Part shown: positions 54,125 to 63,925 of the stretch, one piece after another | Layout: each line of letters opens with the position of its first letter | Position numbering within the stretch: position 1 is the first letter of the stretch | From: an uncultured Shewanella sp. | GTDB taxonomy: Bacteria > Pseudomonadota > Gammaproteobacteria > Enterobacterales > Shewanellaceae | Assembly (NCBI RefSeq): GCF_947491715.1 | Contig: NZ_CANLKR010000017.1 | Coordinates: forward strand, 48,431 to 112,430 | DNA length: 64,000 nt | Direction: 5' to 3' | Notes under the pieces: generated by a model | Databases searched by the model: none | Told to the model about the DNA's origin: nothing | The model's input: the letters and a program-made list of their open reading frames with translations, nothing else | Position numbers and translations under genes: made by a program

Positions 54125-55957
54125 TTATCTAAATTTTGACAACGGATTAATTAATTTACCTTCAAACTGCAATGCTTCAGCAGGATCTGATAAACTGACC
54201 ATTTCAAAGTTATTTCGTAATTGAAGTCGATTTAAGCAGGATAAAGAAAAATCATCTTTAAAAAGATCATGTTTCTCAAACCTATCTGATAACTCAGGGA
54301 ATGTAGATTGATATTCACTCACGCAATTTGCAACAAGAGACCAGAAGTCATCATCTTCAATGCCCATATGTTCAAATAAAACAGCCGTTAAATGCCTAAA
54401 AAATCCATCAAAAACATCGATAAATATGGATAACAATTCCAACTCTTCTGGTAAGGATATTGATAATTTACTAACAGGGTGATCCAAGGTTAAATTCGAA
54501 TTTAATAAATAAGCTTCTTCTCCTGTATCTTTCATAATAGATTTCACAGGAACATTATCTTTCATCACTAAAATAATGTTTTCACCATGAGGCATAAAGA
54601 CGAGATTATGGGTATAAAAACAATGAAGCAATGGTGTCAAATATACATCTAAATACTGAATCAACCATTCTTTTGTATTTAATGGAGAATCTTCAATGAT
54701 GAGTGGCAGTAATGCATCTCCTTTCACATCGACATGAAGCAACGCAGCCATTGTTAATGCTTTTTCATTCGGTTCAATTAAATGTGCAGGGCTTTCTCTC
54801 CACAGCGCCGAAAGCATTTTTTTATAGGGATTTGAGTCTTTGAAATCATAGTCATACACACAGCTTTTATAACCAACTGCAGCAACCTCCCTTAACATAT
54901 GGAAGTTTTTTTCCTCTAGATAATTATCATTATTAATTAAGTTATATAACCAATCATTGATTTTAGGTAAACTTGCCATATCATGGGCAAACAAGCCACG
55001 AATGTATCCCATATTCAAAATAGATAATGCTGTTTTAACATAATTTCGATCAGGTGCTGTATTATTGTACATAGTCCTGATAGATTGTTGAGCTAAATAT
55101 TTATCATCACTTCGACCTAAATAGATTAAATTCCCCTCAGCTAAATCAGCTGAAAACACATTAACAATTTTGTTATACCATTGCCAAGGGTGCACAGGAA
55201 TGAGCATAACGTCATTCATTGAATGACCTAATTCAGCCAGTTTTGTTTTAAATTTATCTATCGTTTCTATATCAAGTTCATTATGGATCAGCGTTTGATA
55301 ACTTAACTCACTTATCGATGAAAAAAACACTTTATTATTTTTTGCTGCAAGATAAATTAAAGCAACTTCTTCGCCAACTTCAGGTGCATACTGGTGATAA
55401 TCAACGGCATCAAATCCTATACGGCCATTATTCGCAATAAAAGAAGGGTGTCCTTCATTCATTGATGACTCTATTTTTTGCAGATCTGCATGTACAAGCT
55501 CTTTTGATGACAGTCTGGGCTGAGTATACTTATAGGCACTGCTGTATAGAGTGCTACTTATCTCTTCCATATAGGTCGCAAGATTGGCTTCAGATATGCC
55601 TAATCGCTCTCGAAATTCAATAATAAAAAGCAATGAATCAAGCGAAACTACATCATCATTTATTCTTTTCTCAATCGACTTAGCATCAATAAACCAATGA
55701 TCTAAAGCTAATTTTTTAGCTTTGAAGAGATAATTCACATTGGATTCATCTGCGTCTATTCGATAACATGCCCATTCTTCTAAACTTATCGTTTCTTCAG
55801 ATAATAAAACTGGAGAAATAATTCTCTCATGAGCCAATTCTGCTATACACTTCTTCACATGTAATCGATTGACTAACTTCCAAGTCTCTTGATTGATTGC
55901 ACTTAAAGCATAATCAGCATCATTATGCGATGAAAATTGCTTAGTTGATTGATTCAT
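54125..55957 (-). CDS. Stand-alone NIS siderophore synthetase (IucA/IucC family)
   Basis: This 610-residue synthetase shows the full set of IucA/IucC motifs: LVNRLHVKKCIAELAHERI near 33, EGHPSFIANNGRIGFDAVDY near 170, IPVHPWQWYNK near 260, KTALSILNMGYIRG near 300, MPHGENIIL near 470. It adenylates a carboxylate and joins it to an amine, usually making hydroxamate macrocycles. It aligns along its length with residues about 200-802 of the downstream fused protein and is clearly a paralogue. Its start overlaps the stop of the acyltransferase gene by 4 bp. Together with that gene it equals the fused protein in size and domain order. Confidence 0.92.
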   Translation of the reverse strand: MNQSTKQFSSHNDADYALSAINQETWKLVNRLHVKKCIAELAHERIISPVLLSEETISLEEWACYRIDADESNVNYLFKAKKLALDHWFIDAKSIEKRINDDVVSLDSLLFIIEFRERLGISEANLATYMEEISSTLYSSAYKYTQPRLSSKELVHADLQKIESSMNEGHPSFIANNGRIGFDAVDYHQYAPEVGEEVALIYLAAKNNKVFFSSISELSYQTLIHNELDIETIDKFKTKLAELGHSMNDVMLIPVHPWQWYNKIVNVFSADLAEGNLIYLGRSDDKYLAQQSIRTMYNNTAPDRNYVKTALSILNMGYIRGLFAHDMASLPKINDWLYNLINNDNYLEEKNFHMLREVAAVGYKSCVYDYDFKDSNPYKKMLSALWRESPAHLIEPNEKALTMAALLHVDVKGDALLPLIIEDSPLNTKEWLIQYLDVYLTPLLHCFYTHNLVFMPHGENIILVMKDNVPVKSIMKDTGEEAYLLNSNLTLDHPVSKLSISLPEELELLSIFIDVFDGFFRHLTAVLFEHMGIEDDDFWSLVANCVSEYQSTFPELSDRFEKHDLFKDDFSLSCLNRLQLRNNFEMVSLSDPAEALQFEGKLINPLSKFR

Positions 55958-56520
55958 ATTAGAGTTTCCATTGATATTTGCTGATAAAATATGTCTCTTG
56001 AGCAGAAGCCTAAATAGGATTTTTTATGCTTCAAATAAATAACGTCATTAAAGCTAAAGCCGACTCGAATGCTTAATTTATGCATTTTTTTATTACGGTA
56101 ATCAGGCTCTATAACAACTCTTATGGCCTGAAAATGGTTAAATAAAAAATCAAGCACACAACACAACACAAAAAATGTAAAGTTATGAACGTACTTATTG
56201 GGTGGTGCCACCAAAATATGTAAACCAATATCACCATCACAAACAGAATAATGTTGGCTTAACGGATCTTTTTTAGGGTCATACACTTCAATCAAAAACT
56301 GAGGTTCATTATCCAACCACCCAATAAAAACTTGAGTACCACTTTTTATAATATTTGCATATTCCTCTACCACTTGCTCCTTAGTCTTTCCTTGTAATCC
56401 CCAAAACTCCGCATATGGCATATTAACCCACTCATGAATATGCACTAAATCTTCAGGAAACTGTATTAATTGAATACAAAATCGACCTATACCTTTAAAA
56501 GGTTGAGAATAATGCTTCAT
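55954..56520 (-). CDS. IucB-type N-acyltransferase
   Basis: This 188-residue protein is a single siderophore acyltransferase domain (WVNMPYAEFWGLQGK near 31, GDIGLHILVAPP near 97, VVIEPDYRNKKMHKLSIRVGF near 140). It is paralogous to residues 1-188 of the fused protein. It should transfer succinyl (or acetyl) from CoA to the hydroxylated amine. It overlaps the following synthetase gene in an ATGA arrangement, indicating translational coupling. AGGTT lies before the start. Confidence 0.9.
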   Translation of the reverse strand: MKHYSQPFKGIGRFCIQLIQFPEDLVHIHEWVNMPYAEFWGLQGKTKEQVVEEYANIIKSGTQVFIGWLDNEPQFLIEVYDPKKDPLSQHYSVCDGDIGLHILVAPPNKYVHNFTFFVLCCVLDFLFNHFQAIRVVIEPDYRNKKMHKLSIRVGFSFNDVIYLKHKKSYLGFCSRDIFYQQISMETLI

Positions 56521-56573
56521 CTTAAATAACCTATGTTAAATAACGATTCCGTTAACTATTCAAATACTGCTAA

Positions 56574-57749
56574 CTACAGCACTACTGTTTTCTCGTTATA
56601 ATATTCTGATTTAAATAATGACATAATAACAATCAGTGTCATTAAAAAACCCAAACTTGCTACATAAAATGGTAAATTTAATTGATCCCCTAAAACTAAC
56701 ACGCCAGAAATAAATGATGAGAAAATCAAACCTATATTCTGCATGAAATAAACCTTGCTAAAATCAGAAGCATAAGCATCAGGTGTACTCATTTCAAAAA
56801 GGATCACTTCTAAACGTACTGTTACTTGAAATAATGATATGCCGAATATAACTCGACCCAATATAATTAACCAGCTTAATTCAACGCTTTGCAAAGCCAG
56901 TCCAATACTGCCTGCGATCAAAGATAAAAAACAGACTTTGAAGTGTGACTTACTCTGACCATTCATATGGTTATAATATAAAACAAACAAAGCTATCCAA
57001 CCGGGAATAGAATAAACGATACCTGCAAGTAAATCATTATCAATTTGACTGATCTCTTTCCAATAAGATGAAAAGAAGGGACTAATAATATAGGCACTAA
57101 AATAAAATAACGCAGATATGACACCTATCTTATAAACAAAACCTTTTGATCTCTGCTTACTTTCATTTTCCGTAGACCTAATAACCTCAGCCTTAAAAGG
57201 CACATTTCTCGTCTGAATGACAACCAAACATACAATAACTTGTAAAATATCAGTTGAGGCCATGATTAAATACACATCTTGGGGATCAAATATTTGTAGT
57301 ATGAATCCTCCTACAACAGCACCACCAATTGCGCCAAGATGAACCAAAGCAGAAAAAATACCAATTAAATTAAGATGGTTGCTTTTCTCCTCTAAACGTA
57401 AAATAAATGGGTACATTAACAAATAGCTGGCTTTAAAAATAAGCATGGTTTGGGATAAAATCCAAAACATCACCAAATCTGTGCTATAAAAACAAGCAAT
57501 CCCTAATATTGCTGCTGCAATTTGGGTATAGACCCAAAGGTGCAGTTCATTGATTTTTTTTGCTACTTTTGCCCAAACAGGAAAAGCAAGCATGACAGTA
57601 AAGCAACAGGTAGCGATATAAATACCGACATGTTCACTGCTCTCAACATTAAATACTCGAGAGAAAAACTGCGGATAGAAAGGTAACAACATGGTATCGG
57701 CAACAACCGATACCAAGGTCAATAAAATTAAAGCGAGTTTTAAATTCAT
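56574..57749 (-). CDS. MFS transporter, probable siderophore exporter
   Basis: This 391-residue protein has about 12 hydrophobic segments, starting MNLKLALILLTLVSVVADTMLLPFYPQFF. The usual cytoplasmic loop between helices 2 and 3 is degenerate (PVWAKVAKKINE). It lies between the hydroxylase and acyltransferase genes and overlaps the hydroxylase stop by 4 bp, so it is a true member of the operon. By position, as with other MFS genes in hydroxamate clusters, it most likely exports the finished siderophore. Direct evidence of the substrate is absent. Confidence 0.88.
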   Translation of the reverse strand: MNLKLALILLTLVSVVADTMLLPFYPQFFSRVFNVESSEHVGIYIATCCFTVMLAFPVWAKVAKKINELHLWVYTQIAAAILGIACFYSTDLVMFWILSQTMLIFKASYLLMYPFILRLEEKSNHLNLIGIFSALVHLGAIGGAVVGGFILQIFDPQDVYLIMASTDILQVIVCLVVIQTRNVPFKAEVIRSTENESKQRSKGFVYKIGVISALFYFSAYIISPFFSSYWKEISQIDNDLLAGIVYSIPGWIALFVLYYNHMNGQSKSHFKVCFLSLIAGSIGLALQSVELSWLIILGRVIFGISLFQVTVRLEVILFEMSTPDAYASDFSKVYFMQNIGLIFSSFISGVLVLGDQLNLPFYVASLGFLMTLIVIMSLFKSEYYNEKTVVL

Positions 57750-59122
57750 GTTAACGCTGACTCAACAGAGGTGAATGTCGCTGAATTATCTTTCTCGACG
57801 TCCACCATTTTAAAGGGGGTAATTGGCGATGTAGGCGTGTCAAATTGCTGAAATGCAATTTGTGTTTCTACTTGATAATGTTCCACTCCCGTTATTTCTC
57901 TTAATAAATAAGAATTACGGTACGCAGCCATACCTAAATCAGGTGTCACAAAACCATGGGTATGTAACTCAGCATTTTGAACAAAAATCTCCTGCCCATG
58001 ATGATCAATACTGTAGTTACGGTTAACATCAAAACGCCCATGCTGATCCCATTTTATACGATGGGTGATCCCTTCAAGAAAATCAGGCAAACGATAAGCA
58101 TAACCCGTTGACAAAACGAGTCCTTCAGTTAACAGTTGATAACGCTTGTCTTGCTCTTCTTGATGAAATTCAAGCTGAATATGACCATTATTATCGTCCA
58201 TTTTTGCACCAATGAGATTAGCATTGGTGAGCATATTGACATTCACATCACCTGATAAACGTTTAATATACAGAAGATCATAAATCTCATTAATTAAACA
58301 ACTATTAATCCCTTTATATAAATGTTTTTGATTCTTCATCAACTCATCACGTTTTTGAGCTGGCAAATCGTGAAAATAATCAACATATTCAGGTGATGTC
58401 ATTTCCAAGGTTAACTTTGAATACTCAAGTGGATAATAGCGCGGCGCACGGGTAACCCAGTTTAATTGATAACCATAGGTATCAATATCTTGTAACAAAT
58501 CATAAAATATCTCTGCCGCACTTTGCCCACTCCCCACAATGGTAATAGACTTTTGTTGTTGCAGTGACGCTTTATCTTCCATATAGGTGGCTGAATGATG
58601 GGCCACATGCATAATCCCTTCACAAGCATCAGGAATATAAGGTGCAGGCCCCGTGCCTAACACCAGTTTTTTCGTTTTATACTTAATTAACTCATCTGTC
58701 TTAGTATCGTTTGCTTCGATGACATAAACTTGTTCATCTTCGTTAAAAGTTACCTGATTGACACACGTATTAAAACGAATATTAGACAACTCTTGAGTCG
58801 CCCACTGACAGTACTGGTTATACTCTTGACGCATTAAGAAAAAACTTTCTTTAATATAAAAAGAATACATGCGCCCTTGTTTTTTAATGTAATTTAAAAA
58901 ACTCAAAGGATTAGTCGGATCAGCCAGCGTCACTAAATCCGCCATAAATGGGGTTTGTAAATGCGAACCTTCAATCATCATACCAGGATGCCAATCAAAC
59001 CCTTCATTTTTATCTAAAAATATCCCAGTTAACTCCTCAATGGGCTCAGACAGGCACGCTAGCCCTAAATTAAATGGACCTAAGCCTATCGCGATAAAAT
59101 CATAAATAGGATCTTGCATCAT
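57746..59122 (-). CDS. Lysine/ornithine/diamine N-monooxygenase
   Basis: This 458-residue flavoenzyme shows the FAD motif IAIGLGPFNLGLA near 10, the NADPH motif ITIVGSGQSAAEIFYDLL near 193, and the late VLSTGYAYRLP near 365 of the L-lysine 6-/L-ornithine 5-monooxygenase family. In putrebactin, bisucaberin and desferrioxamine pathways this enzyme hydroxylates the terminal amine of putrescine or cadaverine. The preceding decarboxylase gene supports the diamine as substrate here. It starts with paired ATG codons after AAGGA and overlaps the exporter gene by 4 bp. Confidence 0.94.
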   Translation of the reverse strand: MMQDPIYDFIAIGLGPFNLGLACLSEPIEELTGIFLDKNEGFDWHPGMMIEGSHLQTPFMADLVTLADPTNPLSFLNYIKKQGRMYSFYIKESFFLMRQEYNQYCQWATQELSNIRFNTCVNQVTFNEDEQVYVIEANDTKTDELIKYKTKKLVLGTGPAPYIPDACEGIMHVAHHSATYMEDKASLQQQKSITIVGSGQSAAEIFYDLLQDIDTYGYQLNWVTRAPRYYPLEYSKLTLEMTSPEYVDYFHDLPAQKRDELMKNQKHLYKGINSCLINEIYDLLYIKRLSGDVNVNMLTNANLIGAKMDDNNGHIQLEFHQEEQDKRYQLLTEGLVLSTGYAYRLPDFLEGITHRIKWDQHGRFDVNRNYSIDHHGQEIFVQNAELHTHGFVTPDLGMAAYRNSYLLREITGVEHYQVETQIAFQQFDTPTSPITPFKMVDVEKDNSATFTSVESALT

Positions 59123-59156
59123 ACATTCCTTAATTTTTTATAATATTGAGATAGAC

Positions 59157-60698
59157 TTATGCTTGTACATGTAAATTAAAGAAGTGACTGCCATGTTCTT
59201 TAATTAAATTCAATACATCTTCTAAATCTGAAAGCTGAGTACTGGGATTTAATAAGGTAAATTTTAAATAGCGTCGCCCTTGGACTTGAGTGCTCGCCAC
59301 AACGGCTTCTCCAGAGCGAAATATGGCTTTACGAATATGCTCATTTGCTTTATCAACGTGTTCAGGCGAACATTCACCATCTGGAATATATCTAAAGACT
59401 AAAGTACTAATTTCAGGCTTATGCAACACTTCAATATGCTTGTCTGCTTGATAAAAGACATAGGCTTGTTTGGCCAAATCCATCACTTGTTCAAAAATAG
59501 CCCCAATTTTATTGGGCCCCATAATACGCATGGTTAACCACAGCTTTAACGAATCAAAACGCCGAGTGGTTTGAATACTTTTATTGACAAGGTTAGGCGT
59601 ACCTTCTAATTGCTGGCTCAATGGATTTAAATATTCTGCATGATGAGTCACAACCGACAAATTAGCCTTATCTTTCACAAAAAAAGCACCACAGCTAACG
59701 GGTTGAAAGAATGATTTATGAAAATCGACAGTAACGGAATCCGCTCGCTCAATACCACTTAATAAGTGACCATAATTTTCTGTCACTAATAAACCACAAC
59801 CGTAAGCCGCATCGGCGTGCATCCAAAGACCATACTTTTCACATAAATCCGCAATCTGATTAATTGGATCAATACTGCCAAAATCGGTTGTTCCTGTCGT
59901 TGCCACAACAGCAATAGGAATAAGCCCTTGTTTTAATGTTTCAATAATTCGGCGCTCTAACACCGTCGTATCCATTTTAAATTTACTATCGACGGGTATA
60001 GACACAACAGCATCGTAACCTAACCCTAATATAGCCGCCGATTTTTGCACGCTAAAGTGACTACTTTCAGAAGTGAAAATTCTAAACTTATTCGCATCGC
60101 TGGGCAGGCCTCGCTCTTTGATTTCATAGCCTGGTTCTCTATTGGCACAAAAAGCATCACGTGCAAGCAACATTGCCATTAAATTCGATTGCGTTCCACC
60201 ACTGGTAAAAATACCATCACCATTTGTACCAAAACCAATACGTCTCGCGGTCCAGTCGAGTAATGTTTGCTCGATTAATGTGCCACCAGCACTTTGATCC
60301 CAAGTATCTAGCGAAGAGTTAATCGACGATAAAATTAATTCGGCTAAAATAGCTGGATAAACAATAGGACAATTTAAATGCGCAATATATTTAGGATGAT
60401 TAAAATAAACAGCATCTTTTAAATAAACGCCCTCTAACTCTTTTAATGCATCAGGAATATTCTCAAAGGGCGAGTCCAAATCAATATTATCAAATTTAGG
60501 GGCTAATTCATGCGGAAGAATCCCTGTAAAAGGGCCATCAAGATCGGTCAATTGCTTCTTAATCAATGATAAACCTTGCAATATTCCTTGCTCATATTCA
60601 GCTAAGTTATCACTATTAAAAACATACTGACGATTTTCTTCGTTATTGAATGCTACCGATGGCATGTTTACAGCAGCAGATGTTTCAGCATTGATCAT
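59157..60698 (-). CDS. PLP-dependent lysine/diamino acid decarboxylase
   Basis: This 513-residue enzyme belongs to the group II decarboxylases (DesA type). It has FTSGGTQSNLMAMLLAR near 164, HADAAYG at 294-300, and the PLP lysine K328 in DFHKSFFQP. DesA-type enzymes make cadaverine (or putrescine) for macrocyclic hydroxamate siderophores. As first gene of the operon it gives a local diamine supply. A gene of this kind in a cluster points to a cadaverine-containing product (bisucaberin, avaroferrin) rather than to putrebactin alone. A Fur box lies about 185 bases upstream. Confidence 0.93.
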   Translation of the reverse strand: MINAETSAAVNMPSVAFNNEENRQYVFNSDNLAEYEQGILQGLSLIKKQLTDLDGPFTGILPHELAPKFDNIDLDSPFENIPDALKELEGVYLKDAVYFNHPKYIAHLNCPIVYPAILAELILSSINSSLDTWDQSAGGTLIEQTLLDWTARRIGFGTNGDGIFTSGGTQSNLMAMLLARDAFCANREPGYEIKERGLPSDANKFRIFTSESSHFSVQKSAAILGLGYDAVVSIPVDSKFKMDTTVLERRIIETLKQGLIPIAVVATTGTTDFGSIDPINQIADLCEKYGLWMHADAAYGCGLLVTENYGHLLSGIERADSVTVDFHKSFFQPVSCGAFFVKDKANLSVVTHHAEYLNPLSQQLEGTPNLVNKSIQTTRRFDSLKLWLTMRIMGPNKIGAIFEQVMDLAKQAYVFYQADKHIEVLHKPEISTLVFRYIPDGECSPEHVDKANEHIRKAIFRSGEAVVASTQVQGRRYLKFTLLNPSTQLSDLEDVLNLIKEHGSHFFNLHVQA

Positions 60699-60882
60699 AA
60701 TGTTTTACCCTTGAGCGACATTGAAAAAATCAGATTTAAATAAAAATCCTAATCCTAGGATGCATGCGACTTGATGCTATTTCACACAGTCAAAATGGCC
60801 TTTCTGTACTCACTCAATGATCAAATCATAAAAGCTCATGTACGCCTTTAGTCGCACCCCTTTTAACAAGGAATTGAACTAT

Positions 60883-60901
60883 AATGATAACCATTATCAT
60901 T
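60883..60901. promoter_or_regulatory. Fur box upstream of the siderophore biosynthesis operon
   Basis: AATGATAACCATTATCATT is a nearly perfect dyad (AATGATAA...TTATCATT) matching the Fur consensus. It lies 185 bases before the decarboxylase start and should repress the operon in iron-replete cells. Confidence 0.9.
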
Positions 60902-61318
60902 TGCAATAGTATTTCTGTTAAATATTGCTATTTTCACACCTTAATCACAAAAAGCTTAAGTAATAAACAAGTCATTATGATTAGAGTCATAAAAAAGCAC
61001 CGGATCACACATAGTCAAGATCTGTCAGCTTTAGATATAAAATGTAAAGACCGCAAGAGTCGCTAGGAAAAATGAAGTCACTTGAGCATCAAAACGCAGC
61101 TAAAACCCACCTCTGTAAGTAAAAACACAAATTCAAGTACAACCTCCTACCAATGGAAACATTAACGATAAAAAACGTCGACCATCAAACTTAGATACAC
61201 ACTATTCATGTTTCAAAAGTGTTTAATCATTCATACTTTAGTATTGCATGTTCTTTTAATACCCCTAATTAGTTGGTGTAACGTTAAATTACGCTTAAAT
61301 TTCACCAAACAATTATGC

Positions 61319-61345
61319 GAATAGTAACCATTTTCATTACTATTC
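61319..61345. promoter_or_regulatory. Dyad upstream of receptor 2, possibly a Fur site
   Basis: GAATAGTAA (61319-61327) and TTACTATTC (61337-61345) are perfect 9-bp arms around CCATTTTCA. The core is only partly like a Fur box, but the place before an iron-receptor gene fits a regulatory site. Confidence 0.45.
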
Positions 61346-61591
61346 AGATGAAGAACGGAGGAAGCCACTCAGTGAATATGTCTTACTCAAATCATATTCA
61401 GATAACTGACCTGAAAGTCACCCGAGTTAACCTTCTAAGACAATATGCAGCGGTTTTTTATATTAAAAAGCAAATTGTAATCAGATTAACATCATCCTTT
61501 TTAATATAAACCAAAGGATAAGAAAGATATAAAATCATAAAAATCAGATAGTAACGCATTATAAATTAAGTATTATTATAAAGGCATCATC

Positions 61592-63838
61592 ATGTTTAAA
61601 AAACCAATTAGCCAAAGACACTACTATTATAATATTAATCAATTCACCCCCAAGATAAATCAATTAACTGCCAGCATTATTTTATTGGGAAGTGGTTTAT
61701 GGCTTAATTCAGCTTTAGCAGAAGAAGATCCTACCCTTGTAAATGATGATATTGAAGTGATAACCGTTAATCCCACCGGATTAATTTCTTATGTTAGCGC
61801 CAGCGCATCTAAATCTGATGTTCCGATTATTGAAACACCTTCATCAGTATCAGTGATCACCGAACAACGCATGGCTGATTTAGGATCAACGACAGTTCAA
61901 GATGCACTCGGTTATGTATCAGGGTTATACAATGGTACATATGGCTATGACAGTCGAGGGGACTGGTCCAGTATTCGCGGAGTCGCACCAACACAATATT
62001 TAGATGGCATGAAAATGTTATTTGGTTATTACAACAATACGCGACCAAGCCCTTATACTTTAAGCCAAATAGAAGTGTTAAAAGGCCCCACTTCAGTGCT
62101 TTATGGACAGGGGTCAACGGGGGGAATTGTCAATTTAGTGAGTAAATTACCCGAAGAAGAAACCTCAGGCAGTATAACAGCTTCAATGTCAAATTATGAT
62201 GGTTATCAAATATCTGGCGATGCTACTGGCTCATTAGATGAAGACGGTTCTGTTTTATACCGCGTAATAGGATTGGCTAGAAAGAGCGGCACTCAAGTCG
62301 ATTATGTCGATGATAATAGCTATATTTTCTCCCCCTCTTTGACCTTCAATATCAATGATGACACAACACTGACTTTGCTCGCTAATTTTCAGCAAAATGA
62401 AACAGGCTCAACGACACAGTTTTATCCGCAGGAAGGCACTGTCGTATCAATCGATGATTCTATTTCCCCTAACTATGGTAATTTTTCCAGTTCAACCTTT
62501 ATTAGCGATCCAGACTTTGATCGATACAACACCCAATCTCAAGCATTAACGGCCATGTTAGATCATGACTTAAATGATAATTGGTCGATACGCGGCGCAA
62601 TGCGTTATATGAACAGCAGCGCCCAATACGATACCATGTATGCAAATTACCTTGAAAGTGATAATGAAACACTGCACCGTACCGCCTATTCAAGTGATGC
62701 AACATCAAAAACGTTGACCTCAGACTTTCGTCTCAATGGTGATATAGAGACCGGACTCATAGAACATAATCTGGTTTTTGGATTAGATTATCAAGACTCG
62801 ACCTATACCAATGTTTATAGCTATGGTGACGGCGGCACAATTAATGTTTATAACCCAGATTATAGTGCCTTTAATGCCAGCACCGATATCAATTGGTGGT
62901 CTGAAAATGTCGCTTCAGAAAATAAATTTAAGCAATCAGGCGCCTATGCACAAGATGTGATGAAAATTGCCAATAAGTTCATTGTATCAAGCGCATTACG
63001 CTACGATTATCTGCAACAGACAAATCTCGATACCAGCTGGCAAAATCAAGATGCGGTCTCAAAAAGTGCAGGGTTGATGTATTTAATGGATGCGGGGATC
63101 TCTCCATACATTAACTACAGTGAATCTTTTGAAGTGGTCAATTTATCCGATGTCGGCAACAACTTGTTAGATCCTGTCACCGGTAAACAAATCGAAGTGG
63201 GCATAAAGTATCAACCTAGAGGGACTGATCATTTAATCACCGCGAGTGCATATCGCATCACTCAGAAAAATCGAGTCAATTCTACTTATGACACTGATAC
63301 TGGTTGGAACTACTCTCAAATAGGTAAAGTCCTCATTAAAGGGTTTGAACTAGAAGCACAACTTGCTTGGGATGAATTTGATGTTTATGCCAGTTATGCC
63401 TATACGGACTCTGAAGTACTGGAAAGTGTTAATGACTATGAAGTCGGTAACCCATTAGAGTCGACCCCCAATAATTTACTTTCTACTTGGGTCACTTACA
63501 GGCCAAAACAGATTGATGGTTTTAAAATGGGTCTTGGTGCGCGCTATGTTGGTAACAATTACTTTTGGTTAACAACCCGTAATGTTGAAGCCATGTCAGA
63601 AAATGGTGATACAGAAGCCATTTATAATGACCCTGTATACACCAAAACCGATGGTTATGTAATAGCTGATTTCATGGTGGGATATGAATTTACCGATTAC
63701 GACATCAGTTTACATGTGAATAACCTTGAAGATAAGCAAGTTGTCACAACTTGTACTAACAGTAGCTCCACCAGCGCGGGATCATGCTATTACAATCAAG
63801 GTCGCAGTGTAATGGCTAGCGTATCTTATAAATTCTAA
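61592..63838 (+). CDS. TonB-dependent siderophore receptor 2
   Basis: This 748-residue receptor is a paralogue of the one at 46911-49157 and of equal length. It has an unusually long N-terminal region (about 43 residues, MFKKPISQRHYYYNINQ...LNSALA) before signal cleavage, then TonB box IEVITVN, plug (PIIETPSSVSVITEQRMADLG; IEVLKGPTSVLYGQGSTGGIVNL) and barrel ending VSYKF. Differences are concentrated in extracellular loop regions, so it may take a related but different ferric hydroxamate. AAAGG precedes the ATG. It is transcribed away from the biosynthetic operon. Confidence 0.94.
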   Translation: MFKKPISQRHYYYNINQFTPKINQLTASIILLGSGLWLNSALAEEDPTLVNDDIEVITVNPTGLISYVSASASKSDVPIIETPSSVSVITEQRMADLGSTTVQDALGYVSGLYNGTYGYDSRGDWSSIRGVAPTQYLDGMKMLFGYYNNTRPSPYTLSQIEVLKGPTSVLYGQGSTGGIVNLVSKLPEEETSGSITASMSNYDGYQISGDATGSLDEDGSVLYRVIGLARKSGTQVDYVDDNSYIFSPSLTFNINDDTTLTLLANFQQNETGSTTQFYPQEGTVVSIDDSISPNYGNFSSSTFISDPDFDRYNTQSQALTAMLDHDLNDNWSIRGAMRYMNSSAQYDTMYANYLESDNETLHRTAYSSDATSKTLTSDFRLNGDIETGLIEHNLVFGLDYQDSTYTNVYSYGDGGTINVYNPDYSAFNASTDINWWSENVASENKFKQSGAYAQDVMKIANKFIVSSALRYDYLQQTNLDTSWQNQDAVSKSAGLMYLMDAGISPYINYSESFEVVNLSDVGNNLLDPVTGKQIEVGIKYQPRGTDHLITASAYRITQKNRVNSTYDTDTGWNYSQIGKVLIKGFELEAQLAWDEFDVYASYAYTDSEVLESVNDYEVGNPLESTPNNLLSTWVTYRPKQIDGFKMGLGARYVGNNYFWLTTRNVEAMSENGDTEAIYNDPVYTKTDGYVIADFMVGYEFTDYDISLHVNNLEDKQVVTTCTNSSSTSAGSCYYNQGRSVMASVSYKF

Positions 63839-63890
63839 GAAATGTTATCCTGACTTTTATCACTATTACTAAAGCAATGGATTTGACGAT

Positions 63891-63924
63891 AATGACAAAG
63901 CATTAAATCAATGCTTTTGTCATT
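63891..63924 (+). terminator. Terminator of receptor 2
   Basis: AATGACAAAGCATT (63891-63904) pairs with AATGCTTTTGTCATT (63910-63924) with one bulged base. It is 53 bases past the stop and abuts the repeat that starts at 63926. Confidence 0.8.
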
Positions 63925-63925
63925 C

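Larger units (their letters stand above)
60699..61591. other. Divergent intergenic control region of the siderophore island
   Basis: This 893-base stretch separates the biosynthetic operon from the divergent second receptor. No supportable protein gene was found; the short open frames lack ribosome sites and family resemblance. It contains a strong Fur palindrome at 60883-60901 and a second dyad at 61319-61345. It is long for a plain promoter region, so a small RNA is possible, but no sRNA could be recognised. Confidence 0.65.

Noticed and set aside
60884..61066. Short plus-strand open frame of 60 codons in the siderophore control region
   Set aside because: It begins inside the Fur palindrome, has no ribosome site and no recognisable composition or family; likely chance.
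61315..61509. Short plus-strand open frame of 64 codons before receptor 2
   Set aside because: It overlaps a regulatory dyad, lacks a ribosome site and shows no protein-like features.
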